A stretch of DNA of 64,000 nt, taken from Desulfobaculum xiamenense. GTDB lineage: Bacteria > Desulfobacterota > Desulfovibrionia > Desulfovibrionales > Desulfovibrionaceae. Under the pieces are notes generated by a model. The model was not told the DNA's origin. It searched no databases and saw only the letters and a list, made by a program, of their open reading frames with translations. The DNA is taken from positions 62,001-126,000 of the forward strand of contig NZ_JAATJA010000005.1 of NCBI RefSeq assembly GCF_011927665.1, read 5' to 3'. The number at the start of each line of letters is the position of its first letter. The stretch's first letter is position 1. Made by a program: the position numbers and the translations under genes. Positions 9,801 through 17,850 of the stretch are shown here, one piece after another.

Positions 9801-10106
9801 GCATGGGCCATGAGCGTTCCCGGCTTCGCCACATGGAAGGCTACCGGTAGCCCCGAATGTCCCATCCTCGACGCCGAGGGCAACGAACATCGGCCCGACC
9901 TTCTCGTGTCCGGCCCGGACGGCACTCTCGTCGTGGAGTACAAGACCGGCGCGCAGAAGCCCGAACACATCGAACAGGTCCGCCGCTATCTGCGGCTCGT
10001 CGCGGCCATGGACGGCCTCCCCGCCCCCCATCGCGGCATCATCCTCTACCTCGACCGCCGGACGACGCTTCCCGTCGCCCCGACGCATCACGGAGACGCA
10101 TTATGA
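6840..10106 (+). CDS. addA: AddA/RecB-like UvrD-family helicase with C-terminal nuclease
   Basis: A 1088-residue superfamily 1A helicase-nuclease for double-strand-break end processing. Motif I is ASAGSGKT at residues 7-14. Motif Ia is TFTNKAAAEM near residue 55, motif II LIDEFQDT near residue 375, motif III GDVKQAIYGWRGGD near residue 402 and motif V/VI-region TIHQSKGLEFP near residue 740. At the C-terminus D-x(9)-VVEYKTG near residue 1030 matches the RecB/AddA PD-(D/E)XK nuclease. No N-terminal UvrD extension precedes motif I. It overlaps the next gene by ATGA, so the three genes are translationally coupled; the AddB partner is two genes downstream. Confidence 0.88.
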   Translation: MLEQVKASAGSGKTFELTTRFLRLLRGATDGLPAACGAVPGGGYGWSEIMAVTFTNKAAAEMKERVVSSLKARALGSTGGPAGEWDRAEAALWLSRILRHYQQLNIRTIDSLLNTFMRIFALEIGVAPDFDVVFDVGELYDELFDQLTASAEQGGEDEQRMLTRALDAMLLMEHKPGFNLCAAFRERLLAVLRFRLEHDDDFETDPARLHEAVTDLCDAFRNAARDMRDIIAAGGIDAASNFMKFLDKCVDHDGFGKVPESAYMGKTSLCDCVKKSGLAAVTDEAENAFDTLVRAWLAYSTGRPILQRARDLAAFIPLADTLIAGMHRIERDKGVLLHGRSPSLALGLLDHGTGVPDAYCRMGTRLMHMLIDEFQDTGRDQWQALHPLASECIAKGGGVFFVGDVKQAIYGWRGGDARLFDEVPEDPELSAMTDTLRNTLPCNWRSREEIIAFNNAVFERLATPTTATAVASAMLGDAPSYEVESFGNALVDAFDGAAQDIPPHRQGSGGYVHLQLVRGELKEDLYDNVRERLRVLFTEDILRRRPCGDAAVLVRSNAEAAEVSRWLIDWGIPVITENSLSLAEHPLIRQLAALMTFLDYPFDDLALWEFVSGEEIFLRHTDLSRDAMVDWLVGCDRGPLFPRLREAFPEAWERHISPFQQQAGLMSPYDMVREVCRHYRVIERNPQDELFVRRFMEVVHAAEESGRQSLSAFLEYWRESGGEEKVPLPESIDAVRVMTIHQSKGLEFPVCIIPFHHWASDPSRDLAVLEQGAVRLLVPMCKELGGQYWQRCAELMQEQLNLLYVAWTRPVAELHCLITSTKHYDRYPFVRGLDTLLHTEDWKPGEDGLPHREFGTRPAVPDAVELPAHAAELPAPDEAPAMATVAEPSVDADADEAALPMGWLPRLKIHRHFSKDLTREDMLAGRVWDERARGTLMHTTLDRLRLTGDTQADLRRAAAGAVAAHADILPVGDEVRAAIADEATDILAWAMSVPGFATWKATGSPECPILDAEGNEHRPDLLVSGPDGTLVVEYKTGAQKPEHIEQVRRYLRLVAAMDGLPAPHRGIILYLDRRTTLPVAPTHHGDAL

Positions 10107-10561
10107 GCACGAAAAAGGACATGGTCGTTGTCAGCGCCTGCCTCGCAGGCTGCCCCACCCGCTACGACGCAAAGGGCACGCCCTGCGACGCCGTTCTGGA
10201 CCTCATCCGCGAGGGCCGCGCCATCCCGCTGTGTCCGGAACAGCTTGGCGGACTGCCCGCCCCCCGGCCCTGCTGCGAACGCCTCGGCGACCGGGTCATG
10301 AACGCCGAGGGCGAGGACGTGACGGACGCCTTCGAGCGCGGCGCACGCGAGGCGTTGCGTATCGCCCAGCTTGCCGGATGCAGAACGGCTGTGCTCAAGC
10401 AGCGCTCACCCACCTGCGGCAACGGCATCATCTACGACGGCACCTTCACCAGCAAGCGGATCCCCGGCGACGGCGTCTTCGCCGAAATGTGCAGAAAGGC
10501 TGGCATGACCGTCATGAGCGAGGACGACCTGACCGCGCAGGCACACACATGCGCCGAATGA
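10103..10561 (+). CDS. DUF523 family protein
   Basis: A 152-residue cytoplasmic protein with the DUF523 signatures: SACLAG near the N-terminus, CPEQLGGLP around residue 45, and KQRSPTCG near residue 97. Nine cysteines in total and the conserved CPE/CG motifs suggest metal or Fe-S/sulfur chemistry, but no reaction is established for the family. It starts inside the stop of the AddA-like gene (ATGA) and ends inside the start of the AddB-like gene (ATGA), an unusually tight position for an unrelated function. Confidence 0.88.
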   Translation: MSTKKDMVVVSACLAGCPTRYDAKGTPCDAVLDLIREGRAIPLCPEQLGGLPAPRPCCERLGDRVMNAEGEDVTDAFERGAREALRIAQLAGCRTAVLKQRSPTCGNGIIYDGTFTSKRIPGDGVFAEMCRKAGMTVMSEDDLTAQAHTCAE

Positions 10562-13449
10562 CCATCGTCGGCTGGCGCGGGGACTTTGTCTCCGCGCTGG
10601 CGGACATCATCATCGAACGTACCGGCGCGGACATGCGCCGTACGCTCGTCATCTTCCCCCACCAGCGCCCGAGACGACACCTCGTGGAGCATCTGGCGGC
10701 GGACCCCGCGCTCCCGAAGCCCATGTTCCTGCCCGAGGCACTCTCCGTGAACGAATGGATTCCGCAGCTTCGGCAGGAGCTGGACCCGCGCCCCCTGCGC
10801 ACGGTGAACCTCCTCGACAGGGCGGGCCTGCTCTACGAAGTGGTGGCGGGCCTGCGCCGCGAGGGGAGCGGACTGCTGGCGGAATTGCCCGTGGAACGCG
10901 AACGCTTCTTCCCGTGGGGCGCACGCCTCGCCGAACTGCTGGAAGAACTCTTCCGCCATGGCCGCACCCCGGCCAATCTCCAGCACCTCTCCGGCGACGT
11001 GCAGCCCATGGCCGCCGCGCTCCTGGAGCATCTCTCCCTCATCCACGAGCGCTACGACGCCGCGCTGGCCGAGCGTGACTGGACCACGCCGGGCCGCGAC
11101 GCCCGCTGGGTGGCCGCCCACGCCGACGAAGCCGCCGCCCTCATGCGCGACAGACAAATTTTCATCGCGGGATTCTATGCCCTGACCGGCACTGAGGACG
11201 CCATCTTCCGCGCGGCGTGGGAATCCGGTGCCGCCGAAGTGGTCCTGCACACGGACCCGGCCCTCGCCACCGGCGGCCATCCGCACTGGACATGCAGCGA
11301 GCATGTCCGCTGGATCGAACGCTGGGGCGCAACGCCGGAACCGCACGACACGGCGCCCGACGACGCGCCGGAACCGGACATTTCCTTCGTGGAGGGCTTC
11401 GACCTGCACTCCCAGCTCAAAGCGCTGGAGGAAACGCTGGCGGTATCCGAGCCGCGCAACACGGCGGTCGTCATTCCGGACACATCGTGCCTGATGCCGG
11501 TGCTGCACCACCTGCCCATCAAGGACGTCAACATTTCCATGGGCTACCCGCTCACGCACTCCAGCCTGCACCGTCTCGTGGAGATCGTGCTACGCCTTCA
11601 GGAGACGTCGCAGGGGCCGGGCCGCTATTATTGGCGCGAGGTCATCGCCCTCATCCGCCATCCGTACCTGAAAATGCTCGAACCGGCGGGCACCGCGCCC
11701 TTGCGCGGCCTGCTGCGCGAATTCGAGAAGTCCATCCGTGGCGGCGGGAAATTTCTCGATCCCACGGCGTGGGAGCCTGCCGCCGACGCATGGCCCGAGG
11801 ACGCGGACGCGGCCTTCCGCGAGATACAGCTGTCCTGCCTGCGCGGCGTCATCGCCGCATGCTGCACCCGCTTCGAAACCGTGCGCACGCTGGCGGAACT
11901 GGGCGACGCGCTCGCGGGCATCGCCTCCGAACTGGTGCCCGAAAACGGCGAAGGGCCGTGGCACCGCTTCCCCATCGACGCCGAATGCCTATTCCGGCTG
12001 GTGAAAAGCTCCATCCCGGCCCTCACGGACTGCGCCATCAGCCGCGACATCTACCCCCGCCCGGTGCTGTTCTCCGTGCTGCGCCAGCTTCTGGACCGCG
12101 AGCGCGTGCCCTTCGAGGCCGAACCGCTCACCGGCCTACAAGTGCTCGGCATGCTGGAGTCGCGTCTGTTGCGCTTCAACACCGTCCATATCCTCGACGC
12201 CACGGACGACAAGCTGCCCGGCGCGACAGGATACGATCCACTGCTTCCGGACCCGCTACGCCGCGAACTGGACCTGCCGGACAGCCGCCACCGCAGCCTC
12301 GTCTCCGCGCACAACTTCCACCGCCTCATCGCCGGAGCGCGCCGCGTGCGCATCTACTACCAGTGTGGAGCCGATGGCGCGGGACCACTGGGCGGCAAGA
12401 GTATCCGCAGCCGCTTCGTGGAGGAACTGCTGTGGGAGGAGGAAAAACGGCGCGGCGAACTCCTGCGCAGCGGCACGCCGCCCCTCGAATCCGTGACGCT
12501 CCCCGTGCGCGGCCTGCCCACGGCGGTTCACGCCATTGAGAAGACTCCAGCCGTGCAGGACGCCCTCGAACGACGCCTGGCGGGCAAATCGGTCTCAAGC
12601 TCCATGCTGGACTGCTATCTGCGCTGCCCGGTGCGGTTCTTCAATCAGTATCTGACGCCACTGCGCCCGGTGGACGAGGTCAGCGAGGACGGCGACCCGG
12701 CCGAACTGGGCACCCTCGTGCACGACGTGCTGCGCACCTTCCTGACCTCGCACGTCGGCCGCCCAACAGACCTCTCAGCGCTCCCGGCCACGGAGCTCAT
12801 GAACCTCTTCTCCGAGCGCCTTCGCGATACGGCCTTTTTCGCGCAGATGCCGTGGGACATGCGCACCGCCCTCGAACGCACAGGCCGCGAACGCCTGCGG
12901 CGCTTCCTGCAGGGACAGGGCATGACGACCATCCTGCGCCTCGAAGAGACCTACGAGGCGCAGATGCGCATCGACGAGCGCCCCGTCCTGCTCAAAGGCA
13001 TCTTCGACCGCATCGACGAGCGCGACGGCGAACCCATCATCCTCGACTACAAAACCGGCGGCATGGGCGTCCCTGCCCATGGGCTGTGGGGCGACGACGA
13101 ATTGTGGAACGACGTCGAGGACTGGGAACCCGGTGGCGAGTCGCCCCTTGCGCGGCTGGCCGAACGACTTCCGAGCATCCAGCTGCCGCTGTACAGTCAC
13201 CTCTACGCCGAAAGCGTGGGCACCATGCCCCGCAACGCCGGATGGGTGGAACTGCGCGACACCGGCGCGGAGAAATTCCTTTTCTCCGACAAAGCCGACG
13301 ACGACCTGCGCGAACGCGCCATCAGCGAGCAGACCCCAGCCGCCGTGCGCTTCCTGCTACGGCACATGCTGCACGGCGAACGCTTCGAAGCCCGGCCCGG
13401 CCGCCACTGCGACTGGTGCCCCTACGGTTTCGCCTGCCCACGCGGCTGA
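10558..13449 (+). CDS. addB: AddB-like PD-(D/E)XK nuclease subunit
   Basis: A 963-residue partner of the AddA-like helicase. The N-terminus (TIVGWRGDF) lacks a Walker A P-loop, as in the inactivated helicase subunits. The C-terminal third holds the RecB-type nuclease: LRCPVRFFNQYL near residue 690 supplies the first cysteine, GIFDRIDE and IILDYKTGG near residues 815-835 give the catalytic D and DxK, and CDWCPYGFAC at the C-terminus supplies three more cysteines of the AddB iron-sulfur cluster. The start at 10558 is taken from the ATGA overlap; an ATG nine bases earlier is possible. Terminated by a strong hairpin at 13463. Confidence 0.85.
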   Translation: MTIVGWRGDFVSALADIIIERTGADMRRTLVIFPHQRPRRHLVEHLAADPALPKPMFLPEALSVNEWIPQLRQELDPRPLRTVNLLDRAGLLYEVVAGLRREGSGLLAELPVERERFFPWGARLAELLEELFRHGRTPANLQHLSGDVQPMAAALLEHLSLIHERYDAALAERDWTTPGRDARWVAAHADEAAALMRDRQIFIAGFYALTGTEDAIFRAAWESGAAEVVLHTDPALATGGHPHWTCSEHVRWIERWGATPEPHDTAPDDAPEPDISFVEGFDLHSQLKALEETLAVSEPRNTAVVIPDTSCLMPVLHHLPIKDVNISMGYPLTHSSLHRLVEIVLRLQETSQGPGRYYWREVIALIRHPYLKMLEPAGTAPLRGLLREFEKSIRGGGKFLDPTAWEPAADAWPEDADAAFREIQLSCLRGVIAACCTRFETVRTLAELGDALAGIASELVPENGEGPWHRFPIDAECLFRLVKSSIPALTDCAISRDIYPRPVLFSVLRQLLDRERVPFEAEPLTGLQVLGMLESRLLRFNTVHILDATDDKLPGATGYDPLLPDPLRRELDLPDSRHRSLVSAHNFHRLIAGARRVRIYYQCGADGAGPLGGKSIRSRFVEELLWEEEKRRGELLRSGTPPLESVTLPVRGLPTAVHAIEKTPAVQDALERRLAGKSVSSSMLDCYLRCPVRFFNQYLTPLRPVDEVSEDGDPAELGTLVHDVLRTFLTSHVGRPTDLSALPATELMNLFSERLRDTAFFAQMPWDMRTALERTGRERLRRFLQGQGMTTILRLEETYEAQMRIDERPVLLKGIFDRIDERDGEPIILDYKTGGMGVPAHGLWGDDELWNDVEDWEPGGESPLARLAERLPSIQLPLYSHLYAESVGTMPRNAGWVELRDTGAEKFLFSDKADDDLRERAISEQTPAAVRFLLRHMLHGERFEARPGRHCDWCPYGFACPRG

Positions 13450-13462
13450 CAGCAATCATCCT

Positions 13463-13502
13463 CCCCCGCAGTCCGGCTCGGCTCCACGCCGGACTGCGGG
13501 GG
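13463..13502 (+). terminator. Terminator of the addA-DUF523-addB operon
   Basis: A perfect 14-bp GC-rich stem (CCCCCGCAGTCCGG with its complement) and 12-base loop, 13 bases after the addB stop. The tail is pyrimidine-rich rather than poly-T. Confidence 0.6.
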
Positions 13503-13902
13503 CTCGCCCATCTTCCCCTTCGTAGCGGCACCCCAGAAAAAATCACGTCCGGCCGCCGACATTTCCGCCCCCGGTTTCGTCATTTCCGCGACATGCCTTG
13601 CACGACGGGCATTTTGCGCCCTTTTGGATTTTCGCGCCCAACACGTTGCACAGATACGACTTTTGGTTTATCTTCACTGTTGTGATTACTAATTGGCACG
13701 CAGTACTCAATGGATGACACAAAAACGCATTCAGTGTTACAAAGTGCAGTGTACCTGAAACGCTAACGTCGACCACCAGAGCGACGTACGGGATGCCACA
13801 AGACATCCCAAGCTGCCAGCATAACGCACCATCTGCTCGCAAAGCATGGAAAGTGCGCCACATGCTGCCGCGCCGCTCCGAAGAAAGGGAGTGCCAGAGC
13901 GT
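13503..13902. other. Gene-poor stretch with a promoter
   Basis: About 400 bp with no convincing coding frame. It is AT-richer around 13620-13740 and holds a good promoter at 13646-13674 plus a small GGGATG/CATCCC hairpin near 13792-13811. The leader to the next gene would be about 220 nt. Confidence 0.5.
13646..13674 (+). promoter_or_regulatory. Putative sigma-70 promoter
   Basis: TTGCAC (13646-13651) and TATCTT (13669-13674) with the optimal 17-bp spacer, pointing toward the 104-aa gene at 13903. Confidence 0.45.
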
Positions 13903-14217
13903 ATGACACTTTACAAAACCTACAGTGGCGAAAACTTTCCGAAAACCTACCTCGTGATCCGCAAGGAAGACACGCCAGAACACATCGTACCCTTCAACGT
14001 CCTCTACCTATTCGGGGAACTCCGGCTCTCCAAGGGAGCCATCCAGGCCTCCCACCTGCCCTTCGCCAAGGGCGGCCAGCAACGCATCACCCAAACCATC
14101 GAAGACTTCGGCTACTGTTTCTACAAGTGGCCGGGCAAGCTCCTCGGGGCAGAACTCGGAGACATCCTCGAACCGACAGACCTTCCTCCCCACCCCTGCC
14201 ACGCACACTGCCCCTGA
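13903..14217 (+). CDS. Hypothetical protein (104 aa)
   Basis: A 104-residue soluble protein, MTLYKTYSGENFPKT..., with a basic, aromatic-rich sequence and a C-terminal Pro/His/Cys tail (PPHPCHAHCP) that could bind a metal. GGGAG lies 11 bases upstream of the ATG, a weak distance. It has its own probable promoter and a very strong terminator, so a standalone transcript is likely. I recognise no family; a regulatory or adaptor role would be a guess. Confidence 0.55.
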   Translation: MTLYKTYSGENFPKTYLVIRKEDTPEHIVPFNVLYLFGELRLSKGAIQASHLPFAKGGQQRITQTIEDFGYCFYKWPGKLLGAELGDILEPTDLPPHPCHAHCP

Positions 14218-14245
14218 CCCGTTTCAGGCGGCGAAGCATACACGC

Positions 14246-14296
14246 GAGACGGCCCCCGGTTCGGACATGTGTCATATCCGAACCGGGGGCCGTCTC
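14246..14296. terminator. Very strong bidirectional hairpin
   Basis: A perfect 20-bp inverted repeat (14246-14265 and 14277-14296) with an 11-base loop, between the convergent 104-aa gene and the xerC-like gene. It probably terminates both; neither side has a long T run. Confidence 0.7.
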
Positions 14297-14427
14297 GTTC
14301 CAATAAATTCACGCCAATAGGCTCCAGCAGCACAGCGAATCATACCTGGAAGGCACGATGCGGCGCAAAATCAAGCCGCAACGCATACCACAGCGCGGAG
14401 TATCCCCGCTCTCGGCACGCCCTCGGG

Positions 14428-15363
14428 TTACTTCTTGCGGGCGCGGGGGTGGGCCTTGTCGTAGGTCTGCATGATTCCGGCCATGGTCAGATGGGTATAG
14501 CGCTGGGTGGTGGTCAGCCGGGCATGGCCCAGAAGCTCCTGCACGCTGCGCAGATCGGCACCGGCCTCCAGCATGTGCGTGGCGAAGCTGTGCCGCAGCA
14601 TATGCGGATGAACGTCCTCGGGCAGCCCGGCCAGTCGGGCCATTCGTTCGAGGATGCGGTTGGCCTGCCTGCGCTGGAGCGCCCCGCCCCGGTCGCCGAG
14701 AAACAGCGCCTTCTGCACAAGGCTCTGCGTGAACTCGCCGCGCACACGGATATAGGCGGCGAGCCTCGCGGCACCGGCATCGGAAAGCGGAGCCAGCCGC
14801 TCCTTGCCGCCCTTGCCGAACACGCGCACCACGCCGGACGAGGTGTCCACGTCGTCCACCTCAAGCCCAAGGGCCTCGCTGATGCGCAGGCCAGAGCCAT
14901 AGAGTAGCTCCGCCAGCGCGAGGTCGCGCAGGGAATGCGGATCGTCCCCGGATTCGGACTCCATGAGCGCGAGGGCCTGATCGACATTGAGCGCCTTGGG
15001 GTGATGGATTTCCTGCTTCGGATTGTGCACGCCTGCAGCGGGATTTCCGGTGACCATGCCGTTTCGGGCCATATAGCGGAAGAAGGTGCGCAGGGTGGAA
15101 AGCTTGCGGGCCACGGTGGTCTTGGCCTGCCGCTTACGGTGCAGCTCGGCCATGAACGCGCGGATATGCGAACGGTCCACGGACTCCGGGGCGGTCAGCG
15201 AAAGCCCCCGGCCCTCAAGAAAGGTCTCGAACTGCTCAAGGTCACGCCCGTAGGCGTTGACCGTCGCCACGCTGTAGCCCTTCTCCACGGCCAACCAGCC
15301 GACGAAGGCCATACCCGTATCGGGCAGCGCGAATTCGTCGATTGCGTCCATCACGTCGTTCAT
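14428..15363 (-). CDS. xerC: Tyrosine recombinase XerC/XerD
   Basis: A 311-residue site-specific recombinase. It has an N-terminal SAM-like core-binding domain (residues 15-105) and a catalytic domain with Arg in SGLRISEA, HMLRHSFATH (H-x-x-R), the GHAR histidine and the nucleophilic Tyr in TTTQRYTHL. The length and lack of extra domains fit the chromosomal dimer-resolution recombinases XerC/XerD, not a phage integrase. It is the last gene of a minus-strand run behind the cpoB-like gene and dprA. XerC versus XerD cannot be settled from motifs; the dprA neighbourhood favours XerC. Confidence 0.88.
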   Translation of the reverse strand: MNDVMDAIDEFALPDTGMAFVGWLAVEKGYSVATVNAYGRDLEQFETFLEGRGLSLTAPESVDRSHIRAFMAELHRKRQAKTTVARKLSTLRTFFRYMARNGMVTGNPAAGVHNPKQEIHHPKALNVDQALALMESESGDDPHSLRDLALAELLYGSGLRISEALGLEVDDVDTSSGVVRVFGKGGKERLAPLSDAGAARLAAYIRVRGEFTQSLVQKALFLGDRGGALQRRQANRILERMARLAGLPEDVHPHMLRHSFATHMLEAGADLRSVQELLGHARLTTTQRYTHLTMAGIMQTYDKAHPRARKK

Positions 15364-15501
15364 GCGTCGAAGCTCCCGTTAGCGCGGATAGAATGTCGAA
15401 AGGACGGGCGCATCCCGTCTTCCCGCATCCACCACCTACCGCCCGAACACCGCCGCGTCAACGCGCACGCGGCGCGGGCAAGGGGCCGCAGCGTCAAACC
15501 G

Positions 15502-16767
15502 TCAGCCGAGGCTGTACTCCATGCCCGCCCACTGGCAGACCACGCCCTGCACCTCTAGGAGCAGGAGCGTCCGGCTGGTGCGCGCGGCGTCCCAGCCCAG
15601 AGCGCGGGAAATGTCGTCGATATGCATGCGCTCGTGTGCGGCAAGCAGTTCGGCCACAACGCGTTCGTCACCGTCCAGCGGCGGCACGGAGGCGGCTGGA
15701 GCGACTGGACGCGTCGCGGCTGGCTGCGCATCTGCGCTCTGCACGTCCGCAGACGGGCCAGATAAATCCGGCAGCGGTTGCGCCGCCACGGGCAACTCGG
15801 CCTGCCGCGCGACGCGTCGACGCGCCGGGGTCGCTCCCCGCCGCATCGCCTTGCGCGGCGGCGCGGCATCAAGCCCGGCCCGGATGAGCGGCGCAAGATC
15901 GAGAATGATCTCCGACGCGCGGGAAACGCGTTGCGCGCCCTCGTCCAGAAGTTCCCGACAGCCCTCGAAGGACGCCTGCCCCTCGGGACCGGACACGGCG
16001 TAGACCTCGCGCCCCTGTTCAAGGGCCATGCGCGCTGTAATGCGCGACCCGCTACGGCTGGCGGCCTCCACCACGACCACGCCGAGGGACAGGCCGCTGA
16101 CGATGCGGTTGCGATAGGGAAAATTGCGGGCCTCGGGGGCCGTTCCGGGTGCGAATTCGGAGACCAGAAGCCCCCGCTCCTCCAGAAGCCGCCGCACATC
16201 GGCGTTCTCGGCGGGATAGGTGCGGTCAAGCCCGGTGCCGAGCACGGCCACGGACGAACCGGGGCCTTCCAGCCCAGCGAGATGGGCCTGCCTGTCGATG
16301 CCCCACGCCATACCGGAAACGACGGTCAGCCCGGCCTCGGACAACTCCGCGCATATGCGCCGCGCATGGGCAATGCCCGCCGCGCTGCAATTGCGCGAGC
16401 CGACAACGGCGACGGACGGACCGGAAAGCAGTTCGATGCGGCCCTGATAATAGAGGAAAAGTGGCGGGTCCGGGAGTTGGCGAAGGGCTTCGGGGTAGCG
16501 GGGGTCGGTGTAGAGTAGCACGCGCTGGCGCAGAACACGCGCGGCCTCGTGCTCGGCGTCCGCAGCCTCGGCCCATGTGCCGCCGACGAACTGCTCCACC
16601 TGACGTGCGGAGGCCACCTTGTGCGCCACCCACGAGCGGACCTGCTCCACAGCATCCCGCGCGGAGCCGTAGCGCCCAAGCAGACGCCGACAGGTGCGCG
16701 GCCCGACATGGCGGCAATGGCGCAGAGCCAGACTGGCCCGATATTCCGCGAGCTGCTCCTCGGTCAT
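15502..16767 (-). CDS. dprA: DNA-processing protein DprA
   Basis: A 421-residue DprA/Smf protein that loads RecA onto incoming single-stranded DNA in natural transformation. The Rossmann core has the family motifs VVGSRNCSAAG near residue 118, SGMAWGIDRQAHLAGL near residue 155 and NFPYRNRIVSGLS near residue 220. An N-terminal HhH-like segment precedes it. After a Pro/Ala-rich linker (residues 300-365) comes a C-terminal winged-helix DML1-like domain ending VCQWAGMEYSLG. It lies 16 bp behind the cpoB-like gene and 138 bp ahead of xerC. Confidence 0.92.
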   Translation of the reverse strand: MTEEQLAEYRASLALRHCRHVGPRTCRRLLGRYGSARDAVEQVRSWVAHKVASARQVEQFVGGTWAEAADAEHEAARVLRQRVLLYTDPRYPEALRQLPDPPLFLYYQGRIELLSGPSVAVVGSRNCSAAGIAHARRICAELSEAGLTVVSGMAWGIDRQAHLAGLEGPGSSVAVLGTGLDRTYPAENADVRRLLEERGLLVSEFAPGTAPEARNFPYRNRIVSGLSLGVVVVEAASRSGSRITARMALEQGREVYAVSGPEGQASFEGCRELLDEGAQRVSRASEIILDLAPLIRAGLDAAPPRKAMRRGATPARRRVARQAELPVAAQPLPDLSGPSADVQSADAQPAATRPVAPAASVPPLDGDERVVAELLAAHERMHIDDISRALGWDAARTSRTLLLLEVQGVVCQWAGMEYSLG

Positions 16768-16783
16768 CGGTCCACCGCGCGGC

Positions 16784-17647
16784 CTACTTCATCGCCTTCA
16801 GACGCTTTCTGGCCAGCGTGGCGGGTTCGGACTTGGGGTAGTCCTGCACCAGCACGTCGAGGTAAAAGCGGGCGTTGTCGCGGTCGCCAAGCTGGGCATA
16901 GGAATAGCCGAGCTTGAGCAGCGCGGCGGCGGCCTTCTCGTGGCGCGGATGCAGGCGGTGGACTTCCTTGAAAGCCACAACGGCCTCGGGATAGCGCTTC
17001 TCGTGGTAATATGTCTCGCCCAGCCAATAGCGGGCATTGGGTGCGAGGGGATGACGCGGATAGGACTTGAGGAAGCTTTCCAGCTTCTCGCGGGCGGGTT
17101 TGGTCTGTCCGGCAAGCAATTGACCGAGGGCACTGTCGTAGAGGGACTTGGCAGTGCTCGACGCCTTGGCCTTCTTCGCGGCAGGCGCGGGCTTGGCCGG
17201 TGCCTTGGCGGCGGGTTTCGCCTTCGGGGCGGGCGTTGCGGTAGCCTTGGCGTCCGGAGCGGGCACTTCGTTCTTCACGGCAGGATATGCGTCCCACGAC
17301 GCGGCCGTATCGGCCTTCGGAGCCGGGGCGGCGGGAGCAGCCGGGGCCTTGGCATCGGGAGCGGACTCGTGCAGATCGACGGCGGACAGCAGGGGCTTTT
17401 CCTCGGGCATGGTCGTGGCGTTGACCACCGCGCCGGAATCGCCGGACGCACCAAGAGCGTCCAGACGCCTTTCAAGGGCATCCAGCCGCTCATTCTGGGA
17501 CATCTGCCCATTCTGGAAGGTCAGGGCCTTCTCCTCAAGATTCTGTAGCCGCCACTGCTCGCTCGGCCCCCACTTGCCGCTCTGGCATCCGCCGAGCAGA
17601 ATGGAAACCGCGGCGGCACAAAGGGTCGCCCGGACCGTCAATGCCAT
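16784..17647 (-). CDS. CpoB/YbgF-like TPR lipoprotein
   Basis: A 287-residue periplasmic lipoprotein with signal peptide and lipobox LLGGC (Cys21), a short coiled-coil region (LQNLEEKALTF to DALERRLDAL, residues 33-65), a long Ala/Pro/Lys linker (residues 85-165) and C-terminal tetratricopeptide repeats (residues 165-287; for example ARYWLGETYYHEKRYPEA). This is the layout of CpoB/YbgF, which coordinates the Tol-Pal system with septal wall synthesis, but no tol or pal gene is adjacent and the protein is an anchored lipoprotein, so the role is inferred. First gene of the run leading to dprA and xerC. Confidence 0.75.
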   Translation of the reverse strand: MALTVRATLCAAAVSILLGGCQSGKWGPSEQWRLQNLEEKALTFQNGQMSQNERLDALERRLDALGASGDSGAVVNATTMPEEKPLLSAVDLHESAPDAKAPAAPAAPAPKADTAASWDAYPAVKNEVPAPDAKATATPAPKAKPAAKAPAKPAPAAKKAKASSTAKSLYDSALGQLLAGQTKPAREKLESFLKSYPRHPLAPNARYWLGETYYHEKRYPEAVVAFKEVHRLHPRHEKAAAALLKLGYSYAQLGDRDNARFYLDVLVQDYPKSEPATLARKRLKAMK

Positions 17648-17850
17648 GTCCGCCTCCTGTCCATCGGGTCACTCGCATACAACGCGACTATTAAATAGGC
17701 GACAACGATGGAAAACTCAAGGAGTAGAATGACCGGGAAATCGAGTACCGCATCGCCCCGCCCTTGCCCTCGGAGCGGATTTAGGGCAAGAAAACCCCGC
17801 CCATGGCGAATGCTTTCCGGCGCGCATCTCAATCCAAGGAGTCTCATGCA

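Noticed and set aside
13690-13712. Sigma-54 promoter suggested by TTGGCACGCAG
   Set aside because: The -24-like TGGCACG is present, but no GC dinucleotide box lies at the required spacing.
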